A stretch of 64,000 nucleotides of DNA from Nemertoderma westbladi. Its lineage: Eukaryota; Xenacoelomorpha; Nemertodermatida; Nemertodermatidae. The DNA is taken from the NCBI GenBank assembly GCA_032718475.1, contig JAUCBJ010006659.1:1-64000 (forward strand), given 5' to 3'. Under the pieces are notes generated by a model, which ran no database searches, had not been told where the DNA came from, and worked only from the letters and a program-made list of their open reading frames with translations. The translations under genes were made by a program, and so were the position numbers. Positions 11,805-22,453 of the stretch are shown here, piece by piece (position 1 is the first letter of the stretch; each line of letters begins with the position of its first letter).

Positions 11805-12338
11805 TTACCACTTACGGACTTCCACAGATCGGACTCTTCCGTCCTCGTCGGTGTAAGTGTCTACTACTCTCGCTAACCTCCACTGATTGTTGATGATTGT
11901 GTCGTCGGTGACGATCACTAAATCACCTTTCTTTAACTCTCTAGTGGTATTTCTCCACTTGTTCCTCCTGTGTAATGTGGGTAGATATTCCTCGACCCAC
12001 CTCCTCCAGTATTCTGCGCTTATCGCCTTGGCGACTTTCCAACTCTGTCGGGAGGGTATGTCATCTGGGTCTACACCCCGCATGTCGATGGTCGCTGGCC
12101 TTTCCATAAGAAAGTGGCTCGGTGTTAGCATGTCTAGTGATTCCGGGTCGTTATTCTCTGGATATAGCGGTCTGCTATTGATGATTCCCTCGCACTTAGC
12201 TAACACCGTCCTCAGAATATCCTCTGTCACCATGTGGGTGTTCATCAACTTCGTCATCAGACCCTTGGAACTACCCACAAGCCTATCGACGCATCCTAAA
12301 GTATGTGGCGCATACGGCGTCCTCCTTTCCCACTTCAC
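11805..12338 (-). pseudogene. Element A integrase C-terminal half
   Basis: A 177-codon open stretch with the integrase third-acid region and the BEL-type C-terminal tail (DUF5641-like, with LTPSHFLM, WRRWVEEYLPTLHRR, KKGDLVIVTDD and RLARVVDTYTDEDGRVRSVEV). Normally this segment positions viral DNA ends for strand transfer. Where active BEL elements have GGxWER it reads LGCVDRLVGSSK, so both Trp and the catalytic Glu look substituted (Val, Asp). It is in frame with the integrase core upstream but separated from it by a stop. Inactive remnant. Confidence 0.75.
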
Positions 12339-12341
12339 CTG

Positions 12342-12689
12342 TCATCTCCTCATGGCTGCCCTGACTTCTTCTCCTTCCAGGATGTCCAAGGCCTCCGCCA
12401 ACTCGTTCTCTGCCCCCACAAAGTTGGTTCCATTGTCGGAATAGATCACTGCGATCGTCCCACCTTTTCGGTCCCTGAATCTCTCTAAGGCATTGATGAA
12501 TGCCGATGCTGTGGCGTCCTGGGCGAGTTCTATCCCTACCGCCCTCGTGTTGTTACATACGAAGATGATGCCGTATCGTTTCTCCGTGTGTCGCATCACC
12601 TTGATCTTTATGGGCCCGAACATGTCTACACCGCAGTGCGTGAATGGCAGGTCGTGCTGTCTCACCCTACTGGCTGGTAATGGCGCCAT
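12342..12689 (-). pseudogene. Element A integrase catalytic core fragment
   Basis: A 115-codon fragment with the first two acids of the DDE triad in typical BEL context: CGVDMFGPIK and IYSDNGTNFVGAENEL. Adjacent landmarks are IIFVCNNTRAVGIEL and ATASAFINALERF. The ORF ends at a stop right before the third-acid segment (11805-12338). Its role in the family is integration of the cDNA. Frame breaks on both sides show decay. Confidence 0.8.
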
Positions 12690-12763
12690 CTCCTGTACGG
12701 CCCGCTCCTTTTTCGTCCGTCAGCAGGTCTGGCACTGCCCCACTACCGCCTTCACCTTCTTTC

Positions 12764-13185
12764 TTAGCTGTGCGATCCAGAAGGTCCTCCGTATCTCTGT
12801 GAGGGTCTGGTTGGTGCCTCCGTGCAATATCGTCTTGTGGGAGTCCAAATGATCTGGTGGACTATCGGCGATCTGTTGGGGATGATAATGGGTTTTGGTG
12901 GGACGATAAGGCTGTTGTTATTCAGCACTCTGGAATTCATCACCAGAATCCCGTCATCATTGAGTTGTGGTGACAGTGTGATGAGCTCGCTGTCCCGACG
13001 AAGGTGTTGTTGTTTGCGACCCAAATCACATCGTCGCCATAGTTCTTTCTCTGTTTGTACCGTATTACCATCGTAGCCGCTCCTTCCAGATCGATGTTTG
13101 GTTTCCTCTTGGCGTCCTTGCCAACTCCCTTCGGAAATTCCCGTAGGCCCTCCAGTACTCCACCAACTTCTTGGTCTTGTACCAA
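12764..13185 (-). pseudogene. Element A integrase zinc-binding region, frameshifted
   Basis: Two overlapping frames (12940-13185 and 12764-13024) together cover the linker between RNase H and integrase and the start of the HHCC domain. They include LSPQLNDDGILVMNSRVLNN and the IVPPKPIIIPNRSPIVHQII block that precedes the first His pair in BEL integrases. The second Cys pair region (GQCQTC-like) is seen near 12725 in another frame. At least two frameshifts. Confidence 0.6.
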
Positions 13186-14390
13186 CTGGAGCTGTAGCTA
13201 AGTAGCCTATCTGTCGGGTTGTCGCATGGCTCTTCTAATTTCGGTTGCACCTCCCTGACTTCCCTCACCATCTGACTATATATCTCTTCTCCCTCTGAGT
13301 CTTCTTCCTCTCCCCCTGGTGCTACTTCCTCTGAACCCGGGTCCACCTTCTTCATTGGTGGCCAGGCCGATCTATTGTTCAGGAAGTGTGGCCCGTGCTG
13401 CCACAACACTTCCTTCTTTAAGAAAGTGTGGCGTGCCACACCCCTCAATAACAAGTCTGCTGGGTTCTCGTCCGTTGGACAGTAGTGCCACCTTTCCAAG
13501 TCTGTTGTCGCCCTTATTTCGTCCACCCTATTTGCGACGAATATAGGGTATCTCGTCTTCTCATTGTGCAGCCATCCAAGCACTACCATGGAGTCCGTCC
13601 AGTAGTGTGTTTCCACTATGTTGGGAATAGTGTCCATCAAGTAGGCTGTGGCCCTTTCTCCTAATCTTGCAGCTGTCAACTCGAGTTTTGGGACCAATGC
13701 TGAATCTGGCGGCGTCGACTTTGCTTTGCTGAATGCAAGTCTGGGCTTATGAGCCCCCTTTCGTTGTACTAGGTAGAGTGCCGCTCCGTATGCTTCCAAT
13801 AATGCATCGGAGAACATGTGTAGGTCCAGATCCGTCATGTCCCAATCCGGGAAATACACGCGTGGCATGCTGTACGTCCCCATCTGTTCTAAACTCCCCG
13901 TCCACTTACTCCACTGCTTGCTGATTTCTTCCGGGACCTCTGTATCCCACTCGTCCTTTAACTTATATACTTTCTTAAGTATCTGTTTCCCCGTGACTAA
14001 CAGTGGGGATGCTAGGCCTAGGGGATCGTATATCCTTGCTATGTACGATACATAGCCCCTCTTTGTGTGGATGTCCGCGCCCTCCTGGCTCAGTTGGTAC
14101 TTGAACTCGTCTGTCTCCCGGTTCCACACAATCCCCAGTGCCTTCTGCTGAGACTCCACTCTCTTGCTCGCCATGTCCTGTCCCTTGGCTGTTGTGGGGT
14201 TATCCATGGTCGACTCTGGCCGTCTGTCCTCTATGGCTTTCATAAACTCCTCTGAGCTGGATTGGAACTTGGTCAGGTTAAACCCGGATCCCTTCAGGAT
14301 GTCGCGAACCTCGCGCCCTGTATCCAGTAATTCTTTAACCGTGTTTTCAGACTCCATTCCGTCGTCTACATAGAAGCCGCGTCGAATCAT
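13065..14390 (-). pseudogene. Element A reverse transcriptase C-terminal half + RNase H
   Basis: A 441-codon open frame that begins inside the RT palm with FYVDDGMES (the YxDD catalytic motif). It continues through RGYVSYIARIYDPLGLASPLL (the Peptidase_A17-like block known in BEL pols) into an RNase H-like domain with HMFSDALLEAYGAALYL and ETHYWTDSMVVLGWL, then the PADLLLRG motif. It is the longest intact piece of A pol. The start is not a natural one: the ORF begins in mid-domain after a frameshift near 14395. Confidence 0.85.
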
Positions 14391-14406
14391 ATCGACTGCT
14401 TTGGCG

Positions 14407-15018
14407 CTATACTTCCCTTTTTTTCCCCTCTACTGTATCTTTTACAGCCACAGTCGTCGTAAATGAGGACGACTTGGCCCCCATGTTCTGCACCACCATC
14501 TTGTACATCGGTATTATCGACGGTTCCTCATCACCGTTGTACCATAGGAAGCGCTGGCTGTCGCTATCCTCCTCCATCACACGGACTTGGTTGAACATGC
14601 CTTCAATGTCGCAGGTGAAGGCGTGTCTCCCATTTCTGAATCTCAGTAGGACCTCGATTCCTGAGTTATAGATATTGGGGCCCTCCAGCAGGTAGTTGTT
14701 TAGGCACTTGCCATTGGTTTTAGCCGATGCGTCAACTACCATCCGTAATTTACCTTTCTTTGGATCTAAAGCCATATGAAGTGGCAGGTAGTAGGTCCTG
14801 TCCGTGTTCGGCTCGTCGACCGGCAACTCCACGGCCCATCCTTTCTCGACATACTTCTTTATCGTCTTGTGGATGTACTCATCCTTCTCGGGGCTCCGTT
14901 TCAGCATTTGCTTCAGTTTACGAAGCCTCGTGAGTACCATTCCCTTGTTCTCCGGTAACGGTAATTTTGGTTGTTTCCGCACCATGCCTATGGTGTACCG
15001 CCCCTCGTCGCATCTCAT
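14407..15018 (-). pseudogene. Element A reverse transcriptase N-terminal half
   Basis: 203 codons covering RT fingers and palm A: DRTYYLPLHMALDPKKGKLRMVV, DASAKTNGKCLNNYLLEGPN, and AFTCDIEGMFNQVRVMEEDSDSQRFLWY, whose first Asp is the palm A metal ligand. It ends at a frameshift just before YVDD. The upstream PR-RT linker (15019-15101) contains an in-frame TAG and a short tandem GAGCTGAG duplication where the frame breaks. Confidence 0.8.
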
Positions 15019-15101
15019 CTACTCCTTCACACTTTGTATCGCTTGTTCATCCTCTACCGAGGTTCCGACCCCGGTCTCCTTTAGTCCCTCAAAGTCCTGT
15101 C

Positions 15102-15789
15102 TCAGCAGTCTCCTAAGCTGCTCCTCAGCTCCTCAGCTCCTTCATCCTCCATCTCCCTCATAGTTCCCGCGAACATGCACCCTGATGTCTCCAAAATCCT
15201 AAACGGAATCTTGGTTTTAATTGGGCCGCTTAGCGTCCACCCGAATGGTGTTAGAATTGCCATCGGGTCACGCTGTCTGTCTTCACCGAAGACCATTTGC
15301 ATTCTCTCGTGGGCCGTCGGGCAATCCATTCCCACTATGATGGATACCTTCCTGACGTCCACCTCTGGTATCGAGAAATCGATGTTGTCCAGGAATCTGT
15401 ATTGTTCGACCTCGATGTTGGTTGGTCGCCTGGCGTTGATGTTGATCGATTCTATTACCTGGATGGGGTCGATGGTCGCCCCATAATCGCATCCCGGTGC
15501 TATCGCTGCTATCTCGCACCGTCCCATCCTCATCTCCAGGACCTCATCTTTGCTGGAGATGGTTGTTACTGCCATCCTACTTGGCCTCGTCTTTAGTCCT
15601 ATCTCTTCGGCCACCCAATTCTCCACCAATGTGAAGGCTGCTCCACTGTCGACCAGCGTCAACGTGGTTACTGATCGACCGCCTTCCCCTATCACCCTCA
15701 CTGGTACTACCCCGAGTAGTACAGTTCCCCTTTTCTTCACCCCTATGGTGCTTGTCGCCATTGTTTGACCTTTGCCTTGACCGAATCTT
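15102..15789 (-). pseudogene. Element A aspartic protease (DUF1758-like) region
   Basis: Open frame with the retropepsin signature LVDSGAAFTLVENWVAEEIG and downstream IIVGMDCPTAHERMQM...FGWTLSGPI, the usual order in BEL polyproteins (protease then the LIG-D/GW-GP block). The first ATG is at 15761, but the frame is open up to 15789 and joins, without a break, the zinc-knuckle frame that stops at X's other edge (60372). So gag and protease were one frame before X landed. Confidence 0.8.
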
Positions 15790-15794
15790 ACTGG
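15790..15794. other. Target-site duplication of element X (left copy, ACTGG)
   Basis: ACTGG directly before the TG of the LTR at 15795 and again directly after the CA of the LTR ending at 60371 (copy at 60372-60376). Confidence 0.9.
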
Positions 15795-17004
15795 TGTAAA
15801 AGCTTTTGTGGGATATAACTGGCCCTTTTGCTTCGCAATCCAGTTTCCCTCAATGCACTCAAATACTCTAAAGTAAATCTCCCTAACTCAAATGATGCAA
15901 GCTACCGGCTGATTGGCTGATTTGCTGTACGTATGGCCTCTTTGTTCTGTTCGATCAACCAACCAGAGCAAGGTCAACCAAGCAGAGTGATTCATCCTGT
16001 GTGTTGGCTAAGGGCTGCAAAAACCCGAATAGTTCGGCATTTAGACATTCGTGGAATCTGTGGAATATGGAGCTCTGCCAATGAGAGCTTTTCCTCTTTG
16101 TGTTGAAAGCTACCTGCAACAGCTCACAGGGTTCAGTGTGTTGGTTTTTCCAGAGCCTAGAACATCGGCTATGGAATTATTCTGAATTATTCCAACATTA
16201 GAACGACTTTAATTATAAGAACACATAACTGTTACTGGAACGGTACGGAACGGTACTGTACGGTACGGTACGGTACGGTACCTACTGCTGTATTGCACAT
16301 TATTTACTGCTATTTACTGTTTGTTGTTAATTGTATCAGTTGTTTACATATTGTTATTTGGAGAATAACGATAAACGATCAGAAACCCCGATCTTCTTGA
16401 TACACTAAGGTTAGAGAGACCGGTTACATATAGCAATTGCGACTTATATTATCATGGTTTGTAGTGAATTGAATGCTATTTTATAGGCCCTACAAATGTC
16501 GGTTGCTATTCTCTTTATATATGATTAAAATTCATTGACGGTCGGCAGATTAGTGTGCAGTATTGTGCGGTACCGGTAGTGTGCATGATTGTGGCTGATA
16601 ACTAAGCATTTCCTAAAGAATGCGCCTCATACGTGAATCATAAGCCTTACAGTCTTACAGTTGTGTTTAGTATAAGTCATATCTCTGTTTACCTAGATAG
16701 AGCGCCACGTCCTAAAGGAACTGTTAATATTTCCCGAAAGTGAATAATACTCGTCAGAAATTATTTATTAACGATCAATCGAATAATACAGTAAGCTTAC
16801 ACTGCAATAATAAAATCTAAGCCCCATCCGAATCCAGTCTCCCGGGTATATCCAGCGGGTGAATGGACGCGCACTAGGCTGGCTTCGGCTAATGTTGTGT
16901 TTATTGGTATTAAATACTTGTCATTTACTAAAGTCTATTTATAAACCAAAAGACATATAAATTTTGGCAGGTTAAACTGCTAAAGGTCTTCAAAAGCGCG
17001 TACA
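15795..17004 (+). repeat. 5' LTR of the X/Y composite (mosaic LTR, L1)
   Basis: 1210 bp, TGTAAAAGC...GCGCGTACA. From 15795 to about 16524 it follows the 3' LTR at 59192; from about 16532 to the end it follows the LTR at 30721-31929 with only two differences, while the 59192 LTR is clearly different there. The switch lies 2-10 bp after a TATA-like TTTATATATG (16515-16524). A GTACG minisatellite is at about 16237-16281 and a poly(A) signal AATAAA near 16808. Confidence 0.9.
16516..16522 (+). promoter_or_regulatory. Putative TATA box of the X/Y LTR
   Basis: CTCTTTATATATGAT, shared by all three plus-strand LTRs (also near 31441 and 59908), followed by the part expected to start R. Inferred from position only. 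Confidence 0.45.
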
Positions 17005-19314
17005 ATAACAGTTATAGTCTTTATTGCAGTAAGCAATAAAGTTGAAAGTACCGGTCGACCGGTAAACCTGAACCGGTACTGCTGTAGGTCCATAGGCCCA
17101 ACTGCCAGAACCGGTACTACTGTAGGTCCGTAGGCCCAACTGCCAGAACCGGTACTGCTGTGGGTCCGTAGGCCTAACTGCCTGAACCGGTACTGCTGTA
17201 GGTCCATAGGCCTAACTGCCTGAACCGGTACCGCTGGAGGTCTGTAGGCCCAACTGTCCTAACCAGTACTTCCAGTATAAGTACATTAGTATTATTCGAT
17301 TTTGATTATTGTATACTGGTAGGTCTTAGTATTTAATCAGGGACTGCAGCCCTGGTTTTTTATTGAGATTTTACTTATTTCTGTCGGTTTTATTTACATG
17401 TAAGTTAATATTGAGCTGAAGACGTGTAAGTCTGCTCAGATTGTTCAGATAATTGTAGGCTGGACTGTTGTCTGACTGTTGTTGGGTCTGGAGAGATTGC
17501 GGCGTGTGTAGAGTCTGTCCGATAAAGTGCCAGTTAGTAAGTTGGGGCATCTTGAGTTGTAAGGTCAATCCCCTCTTAAAGAATAAGTCGTACTACCATG
17601 TTAGAACGCATACTAACTAACCATTTTGGAATCTGCATATACTGTAGTTTATTTAGGCTTGATAGTAGTCTGCCAGCGTTTTAGCCTGTGTTTGTTTGTG
17701 TGGTCTGTTCAGGTACCGTAATAGTTATTACTCAGATATTTTGTAGGCTGGATTGTTGTCTAGCTATTATTAGGTCTGAAGAGATTGCTGCGTGTGTAGA
17801 GTTTGTCTGATAAAGTGCCAGTTAGTAAGTTGGGGCATCCAGAGCTGTAAGGTCAACCCCCTCCTAAAGAATAAGTCGTACTACCGTGTTAGAACGCATA
17901 CTAACTAACCATTTCGGAATCTGCACATACTGTAGTTTATTTAGGCTTGGTGGTAGTCTGCCAGCATTTGGTTTGTATTTTGTTTGAGTATTCTGTACGG
18001 GTAGCGTAATATTTATTATTCAGAGTTTATGCGATTATTCGCAACATTCATGTCCTCAAGTTTATTCCAACAGTAATTGTGCTTGTTACACATACCGTTA
18101 TAGTTAAATTAACCCCAGTACTATACGGGCTGCTTGGCGTAGGTAAAGACTGGTGACTTTGTGCTCCGGTCACTCCAGCAGATGCCATGGTTCTTTTAAC
18201 TGTTCAAGTATATTTAACTGCTAGTTATCTGTTTTAATAAGTACTTGTACCTAATTTAGGGTTTAGTGTACAGTGCTTTCCGAAAGTAATTAGTGTGTAG
18301 GCAGTGTATTGTGTTGTAAAGTGGTTAATAGGCACGTTGGATCTGGTAGTCCACGGTAATTAACTTCCAGGTAGGAACACTCCGTGATACATAACGTAGT
18401 ACCTATAGCGATACGGCTATAGGTCGTCAGACGGTGGTATTTTTCCTATCTGGACAGCGCAACATATTTACTACTACTTATTATTTTAAAATACCGTAGT
18501 ACCCTGTCCGTTGTAATAACCAGAATTCTAACCCTTTGTTAGACTGGTTTGTAGTTTCCCTGTAAAATTACCCTAAAATTTCGTACGTAATATTTTGTTG
18601 TGTTTAGTTAGAGAATTAATCTCACCCGTATCGTACGTAATTTGTAGTATTAAGTAACTTAGGTAAATTAGAATTATTTGTTTTAGTGTCCAACAAGTAG
18701 CACTTCACTGAGAGCGCACAGCTTTGTGTAGTGACTCCCCCCAGAAATAAAAACATTTATTTCAAATATTGACAAAACCCATTTTAAAGGGTATATATAT
18801 ATTATAAATCAGCTCAAACGATTTATAAATAGTAGGCCTGCCATACAACAACTAGGTCTTAATATCAGTTGGGCTACTGCTTAAATAACGGTAATAAAGT
18901 AAGTTAAAGTAACCAAGTAACCCTAAAATTTCAGAAATTCAATTATTCTAAAATAATTGACATACCGGTATTTACCATAGGCTTATTATATTTATTTCTA
19001 TAAATTTGGGCTGAAATCATACCGGTATTCTGTAATTAATTCTAGTTCATAATTATACTTATATATACTATAAGTGTAAGCTGCATACCGGTATTCACGA
19101 TAGGCCTATTATATATTTATATATATTTGTGCTAAAATTATATACCGGTATTCTGCGACAAACCTAGTCTACAATACTTATATATACTATAAGTGTATAC
19201 CGGTATTCTAATATACTGTAATAAAATACTGGTACTAGGCCAACGGTCATACTGAATTACTAGACTTGCTTTAACTGTAACTATAGCAGTAAGCATTCAA
19301 CTGTATAGCTAAGC
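17005..19314 (+). other. Element Y 5' leader with internal repeats
   Basis: 2.3 kb between the LTR and the gag ATG. It contains: a ~42-bp unit ending in ACCGGTACTGCTGTAGGTCC repeated five times (about 17055-17262); a ~250-bp direct duplication (17453-17700 and 17741-17990, offset 288) that includes AAAGAATAAGTCGTACTACC; and a run of ATACCGGTAT palindromes before gag (separate entry). About 18000-18960 has no recognised feature. The primer-binding site should start at 17005 (ATAACAGTTATAG), but its tRNA is not identified. Confidence 0.7.
18962..19206 (+). repeat. Five spaced ATACCGGTAT palindromes upstream of gag
   Basis: The 10-bp palindrome occurs at 18962, 19019, 19085, 19142 and 19197, with spacings of 57, 66, 57 and 55 bp. 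It lies within a ~121-bp imperfect tandem duplication that also repeats CTTATATATACTATAAGTGT. The last copy is about 110 bp before the gag ATG. Confidence 0.8.
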
Positions 19315-20301
19315 ATGTCTGACACTAAGCAAAACCTGTCAGACAGTCTAATCGATACAACCATCTGTGACACAGATAGGAGTGTGGAGCGATTAAGAAA
19401 AGGGTTCAGCTCACCTCCTACTGAAAGAAAGGTCATCCCTCCAGTAGTAGTATCAGACCCTAGGCTAATCCAACACCGTAGGTCTATCATCGGCACTCGG
19501 GCCCAGGTCAAACGGAACCAAGAAGCAGCTGTCCAACAGCAGCAACATCCTAGTCAAGAAACTCGTTCCCAGCGACCCGATAGCTCCAGTAGTTCGGATA
19601 CTGTAGAGCTAACCCCCGAACGCGGAGTGAAGATGGCGGCTACAGCCTATTCGGATCCCCTTCTCACCCTTCCTGCCGCAGTACTAACTACTATATTGAT
19701 TGCGGTGGAGGAACACCAAGTCGATTGGGCGAGAAGTAAGCGAGCGACCCAAGATAGTTATGCGGGATACGCCAGGGAAGAATTGATGTCTATTGTCGAG
19801 TCACAATGGAACTTTCCCGGACCCGGACTCCCGTTAGATTTGTCCGAAGCTACTTGGGAAGACATACACAGGATGGGAGTGACTAAAGATACGATGGATC
19901 CAGCTGTTTGGAAGAGGTCGGCAGCAGGATATGTGCAGGGATTCTTCAGCTCCTTAGAGCGATTAGAAGAACAACTGTTTCGACAACCCCAAGGACCTCA
20001 AGAGCAGGAAGAGCTGCTATATCAAGTACGCGAAAGAACCCTACGCATTAGACTAATCCTATCAGCCTTTGAGGAAACTTCCAAAAGAAGACAGGACACG
20101 TCGCTGCAAGTTGCTGTCAAGACTTGGTTCCAGCGGGTAGGTCTCAAAGTACAAGAAACGGCCCAGTGGAAATCCCAGCTGTCTGAGCGACCAACCTATG
20201 AAGAATCAACCGATGCCACCTTTTCTCAAGACCGCAGAGAGACCGCGAACGAGAGACGCCATAGACATCTATCTGTCAGACTATCAACGTTTCCTAGGTG
20301 A
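19315..20301 (+). pseudogene. Element Y gag, N-terminal frame
   Basis: The ATG at 19315 starts 328 codons. The beginning MSDTKQNLSDSL with a following DTDRS resembles the start of element C gag (MSDTPHSTR, DPDRS), which supports this start. Gag forms the particle that packages the RNA. The part contains a predicted helical region (about residues 120-280) but no enzyme motif. The frame stops at 20301 while the homologous continuation is in the +1 frame from about 20200-20240 onward, so a one-base frame change separates the two halves. It may be a mutation or a recoding site; the sequence alone does not decide. Confidence 0.7.
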
Positions 20302-22144
20302 TGAAGAGTTGAGGAGACGACTGGCTGGACTTCGCCCCAATAGTGAAGGAGCCAAGCTTGTGTTGGACTCAATCGATGAGGAAATGTTAGCTGCAAACCA
20401 AGCTAAATTTGATGAAAAACTCCGCCTCGCTAGAGTCCAAGAAGAACAAGTAAAGAAAAAACGGATAGAGGACCGAAAGGCAGCAGCAGTAGCAGCGGCA
20501 ATGGCAGAAGCAGAAGTGGAAAGAAAGGCGGCAGCGGCAATGGCAGAAGCAGAAGCGGAAAGAAAGGCGGCAGCGGCAATGGCAGAAGCAGAAGCGGAAA
20601 GAAAGGCGGCAGCGGCAATGGCAGAAGCAGAAGCGGAAAGAAAGGCGGCAAAGGCAGTGGCAGAAGCAGAACGGAGAGCGTCTGAGGAGACTACCCAACT
20701 GGAGTTGGAAAATCTGCAAGAGACGCAAGACTGCATAAATAAACAGTTAACTGCTAGTCAAATGCAGATGATGAGTCGATCTACTCCCAAATGCCAAGGA
20801 TACACATCATCGGAGGAAGGCGAGACCACCGATCCTGAAGGCGGAGGAAATAGATCTCGTCTAAACAGGCGTAGAAAAACATCTCACCGTCACAAATTGC
20901 CTGATTTGCCCCCAGCGGTTAGAAGACAACTAGCTAGCACAGACTTAGGTAGTACAGAACCCACAGACCAAATTATTAAGGTCAAAAGACTCCCTACTAT
21001 AGTTGATGAGCCTGAAATAATTAGGCCTGTCGTTCCCAAAGCCACTCCTGTGCTAGAGACCCCTGTACTTCCAGAGCTTAACTCTAAATTCCCTCTACAC
21101 AGTACTACACTGCCTGTACCCGGTAGAACAGTCCATGCGAATATCCCTGTCCTGGACACTGAGAGAGAAATCAAAGATTTGTCTCCCGTCGTCCCGCGTC
21201 GGCCCGCTACAATGTTGGCAACTCCCGCTTCGGCGGTCGAGTGGGTAGAGGAGGGACGGCGGGGGATGAATCTCCTGCTCGGACAGATGCAGGAGACTGT
21301 CCACCAACTTAAGGGAACAGTAAGGGAAAGTAGGTTAGAATTGCAAGAAGTGCAGCAAAGTATCGCGCTGGAACGCGACAAATTAGTCAATATACAAAAG
21401 GGTATACCAATACCCCCTGTAACATTGTGTCAACCTGTTAGGTCTGAAGTATTACATGCGCAAGGTGTGGAGCCTACACGCATCTATACTGCTAGTGAAG
21501 TAGAAACTCCTATAGCAAACCCTATTAAGGGTGATTATAAACCTGTTATTAATGATATTCCCTATAGACTTGATAATAATCCGAGAAATTCATATACCGA
21601 TAATTCGATATTAAATAACACGATGGCCCAAGAAAGCTTTACGCGTCAGATGGCTAGAACAGAAGCCCGCCAAGCGGTCAAAGTGGGAGAGATCGTCAAA
21701 TTCAATGGAGATGAGATGAAATGGTTACCTTTCAATGAATATTACAAAGATAGCATACAGAACTCTGTACTATCTAACGGAGAGAAGCTTAGATTCCTCA
21801 TCAAGTGTTTGGAAGGACCTCCCAAGTTAATGGCGCTAAAGTTTATTGGACATCCAGATGGATTAAGACAAGTTTGGGATACATTAAACACCAGGTATGG
21901 TAACAAGGATAACATAGCTAAGTATTTGTATGCAAAATTAGTAGCCCCCCGAAACTTCCTTAGTAGCGGGATTATAGAGTTTTCCGATGAGATTCAGGAG
22001 ATCTGTAGACAATTGGACTGGTTAGGTAAGTCTCATGAATATCAGAGTTCCATGGTTATTGGAGCCGTAGTCTCTACTTTACCAAAGGGTGGAGTATGTA
22101 CACGCTGGGACAAGAAAGTGTTGTATATGAATGAGCAGCAATGA
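20198..22144 (+). pseudogene. Element Y gag, main part (coiled coil + DUF1759-like domain)
   Basis: 648 codons overlapping the N-terminal frame. In order: a long Ala/Glu/Arg coiled coil with 14-residue repeats (20481-20670), a basic SRLNRRRKTSHRHK stretch, a Pro/Val-rich linker, and a DUF1759-like gag core (VKFNGDEMKWLPFNEYYKDS...LNTRYGNKDNIAKYL, about 21690-22130). The ORF stops at TGA 22142-22144, but the same frame continues (with MADLMSFLDGEVKLQL) to a second stop TAA at 22301-22303 and then into pol at 22454. So gag and pol were one frame, now interrupted by two stops. Confidence 0.8.
20481..20670 (+). repeat. 42-bp tandem repeat in gag (AMAEAEAERKAA)n
   Basis: About four and a half 42-bp copies, unit AAGGCGGCAGCGGCAATGGC plus AGAAGCAGAAGCGGAAAG, encoding 14-residue Ala/Glu/Arg helix repeats inside the gag coiled coil. 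Multiples of three keep the frame open. Confidence 0.9.
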
Positions 22145-22453
22145 CGAAGCCCTACCATGGCTGATCTCATGTCCTTCTTAGATGGTGAAGTAAAACTACA
22201 ACTCATCAAGCAGTCCAGAGAGAAAACATCGGAAAATAAGGTAAGTGAGAAACCCGTTTCTAGGAGAAGAGTAACACCAGTGTGTTACACTGACGACGGC
22301 TAAAGCCAAGCTTCTCAAGAAGAGGACAGCGGGAAAGACACTGACCGATTTTACTACGTTATCAAAACCTCAAAGGACGTAAGTAAATACAAGGCTCGAA
22401 CCAAAGATAGGAGAGAACAGGTTGCCAAAACTCCTCCTCAGTCTCCTAACAGA

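Noticed and set aside
20284-20736. Minus-strand Ser/Ala and Phe/Leu-rich ORFs opposite the gag repeat
   Set aside because: Shadow frames of the 42-bp coding repeat.
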